From positions 1,249,353-1,313,352 of the forward strand of contig NC_011831.1 of the NCBI RefSeq assembly GCF_000021945.1: 64,000 bases of DNA, read 5' to 3'. Shown piece after piece: positions 35,558-46,112 of the stretch (the first letter of the stretch is position 1; each line of letters begins with the position of its first letter). The translations under genes and the position numbers were made by a program. The notes under the pieces are model-generated. The model saw only the letters and a program-made list of their open reading frames with translations, searched no databases and had not been told where the DNA came from. Source of the stretch: Chloroflexus aggregans DSM 9485. Lineage in GTDB: Bacteria > Chloroflexota > Chloroflexia > Chloroflexales > Chloroflexaceae.

Positions 35558-37135
35558 TCAACTCCCTGCCACTTGCGCCATCAAATCTGCTACGAGTGCA
35601 GCCACACTATACTGCATTCCATTAAAGAAGAACACCGGATAGATGCCGATCAATACGATAGGAATGCTCAAAAGCGCAAATGTCGTTAGCTCACGCCGAT
35701 TCAAATCGGGCAGCTTCGTATTATCCGGCTGATGTACCTCACCCATAAAGATCGAGCGGAAGAGTTTGAGCAGATACGCAGCGGCCAATACAACACCGCC
35801 GACGGCAAAGGCAACGTAGATCCATCCTAGCAAAGGTGAACGGAATGCGCCGGTGATGATCGTAAACTCACCAACAAAACCGTTGAGACCCGGCAGACCG
35901 GCCGACGAAAGCGCAACCAGCAGACTGAAAGCGGCAAAGACCGGCATTACCTTCCACAAGCCGCCATAGGCTGCCAATTCGCGCGTATGTCGCCGTTCAT
36001 AGAGCACACCGACCATCAAAAAGAGCGCACTCGTGCTGAGACCATGATTGACCATCTGCAACACAGCACCGCTAATTCCTTCAGTGTTGAGGGCAAAGAT
36101 TCCCAGGACAACGAACCCCATATGGCTCACTGACGAATAGGCGACCAACTTCTTCATGTCTGATTGAGCAAAGGCAACAGCCGCGCCGTAAATAATACCG
36201 ATTACGGCCAGTATCGCCAGTGCCGGTGCTGCCCACTGAGAGGCCGCCGGGAAGAGCGTCAAATTGTAGCGAATCATGCCGTAGCCGCCCAGCTTCAACA
36301 ACACCCCTGCCAGTACCACCGAACCGGTGGTCGGCGCTTCAACGTGGGCATCGGGTAACCACGTATGGAACGGCCACAGCGGTACTTTGACGGCAAAGGC
36401 CAGGAAAAATGCGCCAAACAGCAGTCGCTCGGTGAGACTATCAAGGGTCAGCCGACCGGCGCGCAAATCACTAACAAACCGGCTAAAACTGAAGGTACCG
36501 CGAAATCCAGGCTCAATTTCGGCAATCGCATTACGGTGCAGGATATGCAACGCAATTAACGCCAACAGCATGAAAACTGAGCCGGCAAATGTGTAGAGAA
36601 AAAACTTACGTGCTGCATAAATCCGGTTCTGACTCCCCCAAATACCGATCAAGAAGGTCATCGGGATAAGGGTAAACTCCCAAAACAGGTAGAATAACAA
36701 GAGATCCTGCGCGAGAAAGACGCCGATCATGGCCGTCTGTAAAATCAGCAGCAGAATCTGGAAGTTACGCACATCTTTATGCACCGAATCCCATGTCGAC
36801 AGCACAACGATTGGCCCCAAAAAGGTGGTCAACATGACCAACCAGAGGCTGATCCCATCAATGCCTAAACTATAAGTTGCGCCAACAATCGGCAACCAAG
36901 GCACTTCTTCGACAAATTGCATGACCGGCGATGCACCGACGACAGTTGTCTGGAGCGGATTTGTTTCAAACCGCAGCGGCAACAGGAGCGAGAGCAAAAA
37001 GACGACCGCCATCGTGGCAAGTGATACCCGGCGGGCCAGCTCGGCATTGGCGCGCGGCACAAAGAGCAGTACCAAGGCGCCGGCTGCCGGCAACCAAAGG
37101 ATGAGCGAGAGGAGCGGAAAGCCTGGCTGATTCAT
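35558..37135 (-). CDS. nuoM: NADH-quinone oxidoreductase subunit M
   Basis: 525 residues, an antiporter-like complex I subunit with about 14 membrane helices. Recognised from FYLFWEFTLIPMTFLIGIWG, with the functional Glu, then FLAFAVKVPLWPFHTWLPDAH with the Lys in helix 7, and DMKKLVAYSSVSHMGFVVLG. GGGGAG lies four bases before the ATG. It lies between nuoL and nuoN in the standard order, separated from nuoN by about 115 bases. Confidence 0.97.
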   Translation of the reverse strand: MNQPGFPLLSLILWLPAAGALVLLFVPRANAELARRVSLATMAVVFLLSLLLPLRFETNPLQTTVVGASPVMQFVEEVPWLPIVGATYSLGIDGISLWLVMLTTFLGPIVVLSTWDSVHKDVRNFQILLLILQTAMIGVFLAQDLLLFYLFWEFTLIPMTFLIGIWGSQNRIYAARKFFLYTFAGSVFMLLALIALHILHRNAIAEIEPGFRGTFSFSRFVSDLRAGRLTLDSLTERLLFGAFFLAFAVKVPLWPFHTWLPDAHVEAPTTGSVVLAGVLLKLGGYGMIRYNLTLFPAASQWAAPALAILAVIGIIYGAAVAFAQSDMKKLVAYSSVSHMGFVVLGIFALNTEGISGAVLQMVNHGLSTSALFLMVGVLYERRHTRELAAYGGLWKVMPVFAAFSLLVALSSAGLPGLNGFVGEFTIITGAFRSPLLGWIYVAFAVGGVVLAAAYLLKLFRSIFMGEVHQPDNTKLPDLNRRELTTFALLSIPIVLIGIYPVFFFNGMQYSVAALVADLMAQVAGS

Positions 37136-37270
37136 AAATCTCCCCTATGGAGCAGCGTATTAACAACATGGTTGTCAACCGCTGCCCCGGCCATCCCACA
37201 CCGGACGCAGCGCGGCGCGACCGGCAATCAGATTGCCAGATACCCGATCCGGTTGCGCCACCGGTTGCGC

Positions 37271-39199
37271 CTAGCGGGCAAACCAGAGCATAAAGCCAAG
37301 AACGAGTAACACACCAACGGTGAAGACGAGCGCATAGGTGCGTACATACCCGGTTTGCAAGGCACGCACCCCATTGGCCAAACTACCAAAGAAGCGGCCA
37401 ATACCCATCACCAATCCATCAACACCCTGCGGATCGAACACGCGGGCCAGAAAATCGGCCAGCCGCTCGAAGCCAGCGACCACTGTGCGCTGGTAGAAGC
37501 GATCAAGGTACCACGCTTCCTCCATCCCTTCCCAAATATCACCGCTGTAGCGGTAGGCCGGGTCTTTGCCGCCGATCTTGATCTTAGCCGCATTGACGGT
37601 GTAGACCCACCAGCCAAGATAGCCCATGCCGACCGCACCGATAGTGGCTACCAACGCTAGCCACAGATTGAACTCACCGGCCTGCTCATGCAACACCGGT
37701 TCGAGCCAGTCGGTCAACCAGTGCAACACCGGTAGATTGATGGCACCACCAATCACCGCCCCCACAGCCAACACGATCAGCGGTACCGTCATCACCGACG
37801 GACTTTCGTGCGGATGATAGCTCGGATCACGTTGTGTCCCGAAGAAGACCAACGCGATCTGCCGGCCCATATAGAAGGCCGTGAGCAGCGAGGTGAGGAA
37901 GAGGATCAGAAAGATCGGGGTGTGCCCATGACTCACCGCGTGCGCCAATATTTCATCTTTACTCCAGAAGCCGGCAAACGGGACAATACCGGCCAGCGCC
38001 AACGCCCCGATCAGATAGGTACGGAAGGTGATTGGCATTGCATCCTTCAAGCCACCCATACGCCGCATATCTTGGGTATCATGCGTCCCATGGATGACCG
38101 AACCGGCAGCCAGAAAGAGCAGCGCTTTAAAAATCCCGTGGGTTAACAAGTGAAAAATCGCAGCGACATACGCTCCCATACCACACGCTGCCACCATAAA
38201 ACCCAACTGGGAGACAGTACTATACGCCAGCACCCGCTTAATATCCCATTGAGCCATTGCCGCCGTACCGGCGAGCAGCGCAGTCAACGCCCCGATCCAT
38301 GCCACCCAGCCTTGCGTTGTAAACGAGGCCACGAAGAGCGGTTCGGTACGCGCCATCAGGTACACCCCACCGGTCACCATGGTTGCGGCGTGGATGAGCG
38401 CCGACACCGGTGTAGGACCGGCCATTGCATCAGGGAGCCAGACGAAGAGGGGAAATTGCGCACTCTTACCGGTTGCGCCAATTAGTAAGAGAAACGAGAT
38501 AACGGTACTCAAAAAGACCGGCTGCCACGTAGGGCCAATCTTCAGACCGGCAATATCCCCCACCCGCTCGAGAAAACCGAGTTGACCACTTTCGCCATCG
38601 CCGTAAAAGTTGAGGGTGCCAAAATAGGCAAAGATGGCCAACATCGCCAAAATAAACGCCGCATCACCAATTCGGTTGACGACAAACGCTTTGACTGCCG
38701 CTTCACTGGCCGATTTGCGCTCGAACCAGAACCCGATCAACAAGAACGAGCACAGGCCAACGCCTTCCCACCCGAGGAAGAGCAGCAACAAATTGTTTGC
38801 CATCACCAGAAAGAGCATCATAGTGACGAACAAGTTGAGGTAGGCGAAATAGCGCACCACCCGCGGATCGCCGTGCATATAGCCGATCGAGTAGACATGA
38901 ATGAGCGCACCAACACCGGTAATCAACAGCGCCATGACTGCCGTCAGCGGATCGAACATCACGGCAAACGGCACTCGAAAACTACCGGTACTGATCCATT
39001 CCCAAGCCGTACTCACAATCCGTCGCTCTTCCGGTGGCATGCCGGCCAACATACCGACTGCGATCAGCGTCACGACAAACGCTGCCGCAACCATGCCGCT
39101 CGCCACCAATCCTGCCTCACGCTCGCGACGAATCACAAACACGTTTAACAAAAAACCGATAAATGGCAGCAGCGGTATCAGCCAGATTAACAGTTCCAT
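37271..39199 (-). CDS. nuoL: NADH-quinone oxidoreductase subunit L
   Basis: 642 residues, the largest antiporter-like subunit, with the long lateral helix at its C-terminus. Family signatures: LLLLFLGWEGVGLCSFLLIG, GATGKSAQFPLFVWLPDAMA, PTPVSALIHAATMVTGGVYL and DIKRVLAYSTVSQLGFMVAA. It starts seven bases after the nuoK stop. In complex I it forms the distal proton channel. Confidence 0.97.
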   Translation of the reverse strand: MELLIWLIPLLPFIGFLLNVFVIRREREAGLVASGMVAAAFVVTLIAVGMLAGMPPEERRIVSTAWEWISTGSFRVPFAVMFDPLTAVMALLITGVGALIHVYSIGYMHGDPRVVRYFAYLNLFVTMMLFLVMANNLLLLFLGWEGVGLCSFLLIGFWFERKSASEAAVKAFVVNRIGDAAFILAMLAIFAYFGTLNFYGDGESGQLGFLERVGDIAGLKIGPTWQPVFLSTVISFLLLIGATGKSAQFPLFVWLPDAMAGPTPVSALIHAATMVTGGVYLMARTEPLFVASFTTQGWVAWIGALTALLAGTAAMAQWDIKRVLAYSTVSQLGFMVAACGMGAYVAAIFHLLTHGIFKALLFLAAGSVIHGTHDTQDMRRMGGLKDAMPITFRTYLIGALALAGIVPFAGFWSKDEILAHAVSHGHTPIFLILFLTSLLTAFYMGRQIALVFFGTQRDPSYHPHESPSVMTVPLIVLAVGAVIGGAINLPVLHWLTDWLEPVLHEQAGEFNLWLALVATIGAVGMGYLGWWVYTVNAAKIKIGGKDPAYRYSGDIWEGMEEAWYLDRFYQRTVVAGFERLADFLARVFDPQGVDGLVMGIGRFFGSLANGVRALQTGYVRTYALVFTVGVLLVLGFMLWFAR

Positions 39200-39205
39200 G
39201 GTTGG

Positions 39206-39508
39206 CTAGCCCTTCAATGTACTGACTTCATCCACATCTGCTGTACGTTTGGTACGGAAAATCGATACCAACAGCGCCAAACCGACCGCTACTTCAGCAG
39301 CGGCCACCGTAATGACAAAAAAGACGATCGCCTGCGCTTCAACCCCAAGCCGCTCGCGTGCAAAGGCTACCAAGGCCAGATTCGCCGCATTCAGCATCAA
39401 TTCGACTGACATAAAGATCACAATTGCATTCCGCCGCAGCAACACACCGAGCACGCCTATGGTAAACAAAATGGCGCTGAGCAGCACATAGTACGACGTG
39501 GGCACCAT
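39206..39508 (-). CDS. nuoK: NADH-quinone oxidoreductase subunit K
   Basis: 100 residues with three membrane helices. The two conserved membrane glutamates are in [18 protein letters not shown] and in [19 protein letters not shown]. The start codon overlaps the nuoJ stop region, indicating coupled translation. Confidence 0.97.
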   Translation of the reverse strand: MVPTSYYVLLSAILFTIGVLGVLLRRNAIVIFMSVELMLNAANLALVAFARERLGVEAQAIVFFVITVAAAEVAVGLALLVSIFRTKRTADVDEVSTLKG

Positions 39509-40014
39509 CAGATCTTCCTCCCGCGCTGACTCAACACAACGACGCCCACCACAGCAATAAGCAGAATAAAGCCGGTCACTTCAAACGGGAGCAGATAATC
39601 GGTAAAGAGCAATCCACCCAGTGAACGCGGATCGGTAAACGGCACGAGAGCCTCACCATCGGGCGGAGGAGTAGTAGCACCGCCTAAACCAACCACAACC
39701 GCTATGACCAATAACGCCAAACCAAGCACTAAAGCCAACGGCTGCTGCCATGCGATACGGTCAGGTGCATCTTCGACCTTTTCAGCGCCCAATAACATGA
39801 CGACAAACAAAAAGAGCACCATGATCGCACCGGCATAGACGGTAAGCTGGATCGCGAAGAGAAATGGGGCATGCAAGAGAAGAAAGAGCACTGCAATAGC
39901 AGCAAAGTTGAGCAGTAGGAAGAGTGCGCTATGAACCGCGTTGCGCGATACCACCATCGCGACAGCCCCAACAATTGCGATCAGCGCCGTAATCAAAAAC
40001 AAGATCAATTCCAT
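39508..40014 (-). CDS. nuoJ: NADH-quinone oxidoreductase subunit J
   Basis: 168 residues from the ATG at 40014 with GGAG eight bases upstream; the 27 extra residues of the longer open frame are not membrane-like. Five hydrophobic segments; the conserved [29 protein letters not shown] helix pair (positions about 47-75) with the pi-bulge tyrosine identifies NuoJ. A C-terminal [16 protein letters not shown] follows. Confidence 0.95.
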   Translation of the reverse strand: MELILFLITALIAIVGAVAMVVSRNAVHSALFLLLNFAAIAVLFLLLHAPFLFAIQLTVYAGAIMVLFLFVVMLLGAEKVEDAPDRIAWQQPLALVLGLALLVIAVVVGLGGATTPPPDGEALVPFTDPRSLGGLLFTDYLLPFEVTGFILLIAVVGVVVLSQRGRKI

Positions 40015-40104
40015 ACACCGCGCTCCATACGGGTTTGCAGGCGCAAAGCTAGCCGGATGAGACCGATTTTGCGGGCAACCGCATCCCCGCAGCAACCAAC
40101 CCGA

Positions 40105-40602
40105 TCACAGATCAATCTTTGCCGGCGGGCTAGGCTGACGATTAAGCTGCTGCAAAATCGGCGGCGGCTCACCGTGTCCCTTGTCCGGAGGAACTAACAA
40201 CATCTCTTTGGTATAGATCGCAGCACGACGATCGTAGAAACTGAGTTCGTACTGATGTTCAAGCACAATCGCGTTGGTTGGGCAGGCATCTTCGCAGTAC
40301 CCACAGAAGATACAACGCAGCATATTGATCTCATACACGGCGGCGTAGCGCTCACCGGGCGAACGAGGATTAGCCGGATCGTTTTCCGCCGGTATGACTA
40401 AAATTGCATCTGCCGGGCAAGCAGCGGCACAAAGCGCACACCCAATACAGCGTTCTTGACCGTTGGCGAACCGCTTGAGCTCGTGACGACCCCGAAACCG
40501 TTCCCGCACCGGTCGCTTCACTTCAGGGTATTGCACAGTAACCGGCGGTTTAAATAGGTAACGGAGCGTTGTGCCTAACCCCTTGACCAGTTCCTTGATC
40601 AT
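40105..40602 (-). CDS. nuoI: NADH-quinone oxidoreductase subunit I (two 4Fe-4S clusters)
   Basis: 165 residues. Two ferredoxin-type motifs, [16 protein letters not shown] and [16 protein letters not shown], bind clusters N6a and N6b that pass electrons from NuoG towards Nuo[21 protein letters not shown] is the usual NuoI lead-in. A Pro-rich C-terminal tail ([19 protein letters not shown]) extends beyond the minimal core. Confidence 0.97.
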   Translation of the reverse strand: MIKELVKGLGTTLRYLFKPPVTVQYPEVKRPVRERFRGRHELKRFANGQERCIGCALCAAACPADAILVIPAENDPANPRSPGERYAAVYEINMLRCIFCGYCEDACPTNAIVLEHQYELSFYDRRAAIYTKEMLLVPPDKGHGEPPPILQQLNRQPSPPAKIDL

Positions 40603-40667
40603 AGATCTATCCTTTCAGCGGGTCACAGACTACCCGTACCGTTCTGCTATGTGCCTGATAACGCACG

Positions 40668-41891
40668 CTAATTCCCATGCGGCAATTGAATATCGCTGAC
40701 TAACGTCACATTGTCAACCGGTTTGGGAGTACGGTTGAAGCCAATCGCAATCGCAATCGTCAACGCACCGAGGCCGAACAGGATCCACGAATGCACGACC
40801 CGATCGGGAACGAGCACAATCACCACTGCCGTGTAGGCGAGATTGAGGAGACCCAACGGCAACAACCACTTCCACCCCAAATCCATCAGACGGTCGTAGC
40901 GCAGACGTGGCCACGAAGCCCGGACCCACACCGAAATAAAGAGGAACACAACCACCTTAAGCAAGAATGAACCGAGCGAGACAATCCCGAAGACAATGCT
41001 GCCGGCAACCGGCCCGGCCAGTGCTGTCACTTCACGGCCGAGAATGTCGAGACCGGGGAAATGCCAACCACCGAAGAAGAAGGTGACGGCCAATGCCGAA
41101 ACGGCGATCAGTTTGATGTATTCGGCCATGAAGAAGAGGGCAAACTTCATCGAGCCGTATTCGGTGTTATAACCGCCGGTCAGCTCTTGTTCGGCTTCAA
41201 CCAAATCGAACGGTGCCCGCACCACTTCGGCAGTAGCGGCGATCATATAGAGAAAGAAGCCGAGCAGTTGGGGAATGATGCCCCACAACCAACCACGCTG
41301 TTGGGCGATGATCTCGTGGGTCGAGAGCGTACCGTATGTCATTACCACGCTCAGCACCGCGCATCCCAGTGCTAACTCATACGAAATGAGCTGAGCCGAG
41401 GAACGGATCCCACCCAACATCGAATATTTGTTGTTTGAAGCCCAACCGGCCAGCGTGATTCCGTACACACCAATACTCGTTATCGCGAGAATGTACAGAA
41501 CCCCAATATTCAAATCGGTAATCTGGAGAATATTCCACAGATTGGTACGATTGGGATCATAACACGCTTGATAATCCCAGTTCAGATTGAGACAACCAAA
41601 CGGGATGACCGCCCAGATGATCAATGCCGGTATCACTGCTAATGCCGGCGCCAACAAGTAGACCGGCTTATCAGCCAATGCCGGCACAATATCCTCTTTG
41701 AAGAACAGCTTGACCGCATCGGCGGCCGGTTGTAAAAAACCGGCCGGCCCGGCCCGGTTAGGACCAACACGGTTTTGCAAGCGGGCCAACAACCGCCGCT
41801 CGAACAGGGTTAGATAGGCAAAGGCGGTAGTCACGGCCAGCGTGATCACAAAACATTGAATAACGATAATCAGAATGGTAAGCCAATCCAT
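40668..41891 (-). CDS. nuoH: NADH-quinone oxidoreductase subunit H
   Basis: 407 residues, the membrane subunit forming the quinone chamber with NuoB and NuoD. Clear features: [40 protein letters not shown], the loop with [15 protein letters not shown], and [20 protein letters not shown] with the acidic residues of the E-channel. About 70 residues longer than minimal NuoH because of an insertion after helix 2 ([20 protein letters not shown]). Confidence 0.97.
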   Translation of the reverse strand: MDWLTILIIVIQCFVITLAVTTAFAYLTLFERRLLARLQNRVGPNRAGPAGFLQPAADAVKLFFKEDIVPALADKPVYLLAPALAVIPALIIWAVIPFGCLNLNWDYQACYDPNRTNLWNILQITDLNIGVLYILAITSIGVYGITLAGWASNNKYSMLGGIRSSAQLISYELALGCAVLSVVMTYGTLSTHEIIAQQRGWLWGIIPQLLGFFLYMIAATAEVVRAPFDLVEAEQELTGGYNTEYGSMKFALFFMAEYIKLIAVSALAVTFFFGGWHFPGLDILGREVTALAGPVAGSIVFGIVSLGSFLLKVVVFLFISVWVRASWPRLRYDRLMDLGWKWLLPLGLLNLAYTAVVIVLVPDRVVHSWILFGLGALTIAIAIGFNRTPKPVDNVTLVSDIQLPHGN

Positions 41892-41904
41892 AATCGCTTC
41901 CTTG

Positions 41905-44616
41905 CTACCCCATCACCACCTTAGCCAGACTTACCCGTGTCCGTGGCCCGGTTTCGATGGTCGCCGCCGCGACATCGGCCAAGCCTGCCGGCAACAAGAC
42001 AATTCCTGCCGGCAAATCGGCCAACACCCGTGCTGCAATCACCAATTCGCCGGCGGCTGAAGTGAGACGCACCCGATCACCACTATGAATATTCAGCTTC
42101 GCCGCATCCTCGGTGCTGATAGCAACGTAGCCGGGTGGGATCAACCCTTGCAGCTTCGAGCCACGTAGATGGCGGTCGCCATCGTAAGCCAACACCTGTT
42201 CGAGTAACAAGAGCGGACGTTCATCGGTAAATGGTGTGGTCGCGCCGGTGAAGGTCAGCCGCGAGGAGATCATCGCCGCCAAGGACGGCAATACCAGGCC
42301 AACACCTTCACTGTTGGCATAACTCGTCCCGTCGTAATAGATGGCGTCATCAAACTGACGTCCCCAACCGCCACCGGTACCGGTAGCGGCCAATGCAGCG
42401 TAGGTGATACCGGCATAGCCTCGTACCTGAGCGGCGATCTCATCGGCCACATCAGATGCAACCACATACTCCCAAGCTTCTCCTTTCACAGGGATGGCGC
42501 CGTTACGCCCGCTTCCAATCGGGACCATGGCGAGCGCATTGGCAACTGCGGCCACAATTTGCCAATCGGGACGAGCCTCACCAACCGGCGAACAGGCTTG
42601 CCGCGAACGCTGCACCCGCCGTTCGGCATTAGTGTAAGAGCCTTCGCGTTCGGCAACGCTGGCTGCCGGCAACACAACATCGGCCAGTTCAGCACTAGCA
42701 GTGAGGAAGAGGTCTTGAACAACTACAAACTCGGCAGCCTCGAGGGCAGCACGCGCGGCAGGGAGTTTAGCCGCCGGATCGACACCGGCCAACCAAATGG
42801 CCCGTACCTTACCGGTTTGAGCCGCCGCCCAGATGCCGTTGGCATCCAACCCGCGTTGTTTACGTGGCTCGTACCCAGGCCCGGCATCGGGACGCACACC
42901 CATCTCGATTGCACCGCGGCTATTGCCGCCCGCCAACAATGCGATCATACCGTTATTGGCCTTCCCCACCTTGCCGGTCAAGATCATCAGCGCAGCCAGT
43001 GTCTCGACCAAGCCCGGACCGGCACTCCGCGCTTCCCAACCGTAGACGATCAGACTGTGCTCGGCAGTGAGGAAACTCTGGGCAATTGAGGTCAATGCGG
43101 CTTCACTTAAGCCACACGCAGCAGCAAAATCGGCCAGCTTCGCCTGACTTAATGATCGGCGCAACTCATGCCAGCCCTGCATCCGTTCAAGCGCCGCCGG
43201 CTTAGCACCGTTCTCTAAGGCTGCCTTAAGCAAACCTTGGGCAAACGCCAGCTCACCTGCCGGTGCATACCGCACCACTGTCGTTGCCGAACGTTCGAGC
43301 TTCGTCGGGCGTAGTCCGGCGACAATCAGTTTACCGCCACGCTGAGCAATACCGCGCAGGCGTAACATATAAAGAGGTGCTTCCTCTTCGGGATCGGCGC
43401 CTACCACCAGCACCACCGCTCCGGCACCCAGTTTGCTCAAATCCGTCTCTGGGCCAGGTGCCAGTACCCCCCCTATCTCATCGGGCGGTAACGCCGCCGG
43501 TCCACCGATCCCGGTATCAATATTCTCGCTACCCAGCTCACGTAGCAAGCGTTGGAACAGGTAGAGATCCTCGTTGCTAAGCTGCGCTCCGGCCAACCCT
43601 GCTAACGCATTCCCTCCATAACGCGCCCGAACAATCGTCAATTGATCGGCCACCACTTCGAGTGCCTCATCCCAACTGACCGGAACCAGTTTACCATCAC
43701 GCCGTACTAACGGTGTGGTCAGGCGGTCAGGCGACTCGATAAAGCGATGGCCATAGCGTCCTTTGTCACAGATCCAAATATCATTGACGGCTGCGTTCTC
43801 ACGGGGCATTACCCGCATCAGCCGATCGTGACGCATATCGAAGGTCAAATTACAACCAACCGGGCACAAAGTGCAGATCACCGGCTTACTCTGCAACTCC
43901 CATACCCGTGCCTTAAAACGAAAGTCACTGCTAGTCAGCGCCCCCACCGGACAAATATCGGTTGTATTACCGGAAAATTTGCTGTTGAAGGGTGGGTCCG
44001 ATTTTGAGATAATCATCCAGTTACGACCGCGATTATCAAAACCGAGCACCGGATCATCGGCAATTTCATCTTGGAAACGCACGCAGCGCGCACAGAGAAT
44101 ACAGCGTTCGCGGTCGAGATAGATCAGATCGCCGAGCTTAACCGGCTTTTCAAAATGGACCTTATCGTTGTAATCGAAACGTGAAACTGCCGGCCCCCAA
44201 CCCATCGTCAGGTTCTGCAACGGGCACTCACCGCCCTTATCGCATACCGGACAATCGAGTGGATGTGAGGTCAGCAGAAATTCGAGAATACCACGCTGGG
44301 CAAACTTTACCTCTTCGGTGGTTGTTTTTACCACCATACCAGGACTAACCGGTGTAGTACAGGCCGTCTGCAACTTCGGCATCATCGCGATCACGGGTTG
44401 ACCGTTGGCATCGAGCACCGGCCGGCGTGTAGCCGGATCGATCTTTGGCGTACCCACTTGAACCAGACACATACGGCACATGCCGACCGGTTTCAGGCGT
44501 GGATGGTAACAAAACACCGGAATCGCAATTCCCGCCTGACGGGCTGCGTCAACAATATTGGTACCGGCAGGCACCGTTACTTGCACACCATCGATGGTAA
44601 GCGTCACATCTGACAT
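41905..44616 (-). CDS. nuoG: NADH-quinone oxidoreductase subunit G
   Basis: 903 residues. The N-terminal 2Fe-2S domain has the Cys set in FCYHPRLKPVGMCRMCLV. The His-Cys 4Fe-4S region reads HPLDCPVCDKGGECPLQN. A ferredoxin-like pair CILCARCVRF with DICPVGALTS follows, then CTLCPVGCNLTFD, the extra cluster (N7-type) found in some bacterial NuoG. The remaining 650 residues are the molybdopterin-oxidoreductase-like domain (LVVGADPEEEAPLYMLRLRG and DVVLPAASVAEREGSYTN), without evidence of a bound cofactor. It relays electrons from NuoF/E to NuoI. Confidence 0.96.
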   Translation of the reverse strand: MSDVTLTIDGVQVTVPAGTNIVDAARQAGIAIPVFCYHPRLKPVGMCRMCLVQVGTPKIDPATRRPVLDANGQPVIAMMPKLQTACTTPVSPGMVVKTTTEEVKFAQRGILEFLLTSHPLDCPVCDKGGECPLQNLTMGWGPAVSRFDYNDKVHFEKPVKLGDLIYLDRERCILCARCVRFQDEIADDPVLGFDNRGRNWMIISKSDPPFNSKFSGNTTDICPVGALTSSDFRFKARVWELQSKPVICTLCPVGCNLTFDMRHDRLMRVMPRENAAVNDIWICDKGRYGHRFIESPDRLTTPLVRRDGKLVPVSWDEALEVVADQLTIVRARYGGNALAGLAGAQLSNEDLYLFQRLLRELGSENIDTGIGGPAALPPDEIGGVLAPGPETDLSKLGAGAVVLVVGADPEEEAPLYMLRLRGIAQRGGKLIVAGLRPTKLERSATTVVRYAPAGELAFAQGLLKAALENGAKPAALERMQGWHELRRSLSQAKLADFAAACGLSEAALTSIAQSFLTAEHSLIVYGWEARSAGPGLVETLAALMILTGKVGKANNGMIALLAGGNSRGAIEMGVRPDAGPGYEPRKQRGLDANGIWAAAQTGKVRAIWLAGVDPAAKLPAARAALEAAEFVVVQDLFLTASAELADVVLPAASVAEREGSYTNAERRVQRSRQACSPVGEARPDWQIVAAVANALAMVPIGSGRNGAIPVKGEAWEYVVASDVADEIAAQVRGYAGITYAALAATGTGGGWGRQFDDAIYYDGTSYANSEGVGLVLPSLAAMISSRLTFTGATTPFTDERPLLLLEQVLAYDGDRHLRGSKLQGLIPPGYVAISTEDAAKLNIHSGDRVRLTSAAGELVIAARVLADLPAGIVLLPAGLADVAAATIETGPRTRVSLAKVVMG

Positions 44617-44666
44617 TGTACGTTACCCTATTCTAGGAACGGATGGATTAACCCTCACCCCTGGCT

Positions 44667-44690
44667 CCTCTCCCACTAACGTGGGAGAGG
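44667..44690. repeat. REP-like hairpin between nuoF and nuoG
   Basis: CCTCTCCCAC-TAAC-GTGGGAGAGG, a perfect 10-bp stem with a 4-base loop, in the 156-base gap between nuoF and nuoG. The preceding text (CCCTCACCCCTGGCTCC) matches that before the hairpin at 62992, so it belongs to a dispersed palindromic family. It may modulate mRNA stability inside the operon. Confidence 0.75.
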
Positions 44691-44772
44691 GGAACTGCGA
44701 TAGCTTGGATGGAGATAGGAACGGCCATTGCCGGGTCTCCCCACTCTCTACTCCCTACCTCCCCGCGTTGCG

Positions 44773-46086
44773 CTACCGGTGAACCATAAGCGGAATATGG
44801 TGGCCATTCCGGTGGCTGCTCTGTTTCACCAGTGCCTCAAATTCGTGCGGAAAGAGCTGCAACGCACTTTTTATCGGCATCACCGCACTCTCACCAAGTA
44901 GACAGAAGCAGTTCCCGGCCATTTGGCGATAGATGCCGTGGAGGGTATCAATATCAGCCGCAGTCGCGTGACCTTCCTCCACCATACGATGGAGTACGCG
45001 CACCAACCAATGGGTACCCTCGCGGCAAGGCGTACATTTCCCACAACTCTCGTGCTTAAAGAACTCATCCATTTTGTAGGCGAGGTGCGGAGCCGAGACG
45101 GTATCGTTGAGCACAATGACGGCCCCAGAGCCGAGCATCGAACCGGCAGCCGCCAAACTTTCGTAATCGAGCGGCACATCGAGATGGTCGGCAGTCAACC
45201 ATGGTGCGGAAGCGCCACCGGGAATGATAATCTTCACCGGACGACCACCCTTCATCCCGCCACCATATTCGGGCGACTCGATTAACTCGCGAAGGGGAAC
45301 ACCGAAAGGTAGCTCGTAGTTACCGGGACGATTCACATGACCGCTCAGCGAGAAACATTTTGTACCGGGGCTTTTCTCGGTGCCATGTGAACGATACCAG
45401 GCCACCCCCTTCTCGACGATACGCGGCACATTTGCCAGGGTCTCAACATTATTGATAATGGTCGGCTTACCATACAACCCAGCGACTGCCGGGAAAGGCG
45501 GTTTCAAGCGAGGCTGACCGATTTTACCTTCCAACGACTCCATCAATGCGGTTTCTTCACCGCAAATATATGCACCGGCACCGCGATGCACATAGATATC
45601 GAGATCAAAGCCGGTACTGAGAATATTCTTACCCAGAAAACCAGCTTCGTAGGCCTGAGCAATTGCTCGTTCGAGCGTCCGTGCCGCAGCGGCAAACTCG
45701 CCGCGCATATAGATGTATGCTGTATTAGCCTCAATGGCAAAAGCGGAGAGAGCAACGCCTTCAATAAGTTGATGGGGATTTTTGTCGATAATTTGATGAT
45801 TGTTGAATGTTCCCGGCTCCGATTCGTCACAATTGCAGAGGAGATACCGCGGATAGACCCCCTTGGGCAAAAAACTCCACTTCATCCCGGTAGGAAAACC
45901 GGCACCACCACGGCCACGGAGACCGGAGTCCTTCACCATTTGCACAATATCGGCCGGCGTCTTCTCGGTAAGTGCATAGCGATATGCCTCCCACCCGCCG
46001 TGACGCCGATAGACGGCAAAATCCGAAATATCAGGGATGTCAAGCTCCCGCATGATAATATGTTCAGTCAGCCCCATTGTATCCAT
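44773..46086 (-). CDS. nuoF: NADH-quinone oxidoreductase subunit F (NADH/FMN-binding)
   Basis: 437 residues. It binds NADH and FMN and cluster N3. The nucleotide/FMN motif is GLRGRGGAGFPTGMKW, next YLLCNCDESEPGTFNN, the RGAGAYICGEETALMESLEG signature, and the C-terminal cluster motif ESCGKCTPCREGTHWL. It starts 26 bases after the nuoE stop. Confidence 0.97.
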   Translation of the reverse strand: MDTMGLTEHIIMRELDIPDISDFAVYRRHGGWEAYRYALTEKTPADIVQMVKDSGLRGRGGAGFPTGMKWSFLPKGVYPRYLLCNCDESEPGTFNNHQIIDKNPHQLIEGVALSAFAIEANTAYIYMRGEFAAAARTLERAIAQAYEAGFLGKNILSTGFDLDIYVHRGAGAYICGEETALMESLEGKIGQPRLKPPFPAVAGLYGKPTIINNVETLANVPRIVEKGVAWYRSHGTEKSPGTKCFSLSGHVNRPGNYELPFGVPLRELIESPEYGGGMKGGRPVKIIIPGGASAPWLTADHLDVPLDYESLAAAGSMLGSGAVIVLNDTVSAPHLAYKMDEFFKHESCGKCTPCREGTHWLVRVLHRMVEEGHATAADIDTLHGIYRQMAGNCFCLLGESAVMPIKSALQLFPHEFEALVKQSSHRNGHHIPLMVHR

Positions 46087-46112
46087 CTTTCTAGCGCGCT
46101 ACCAACGCGGTA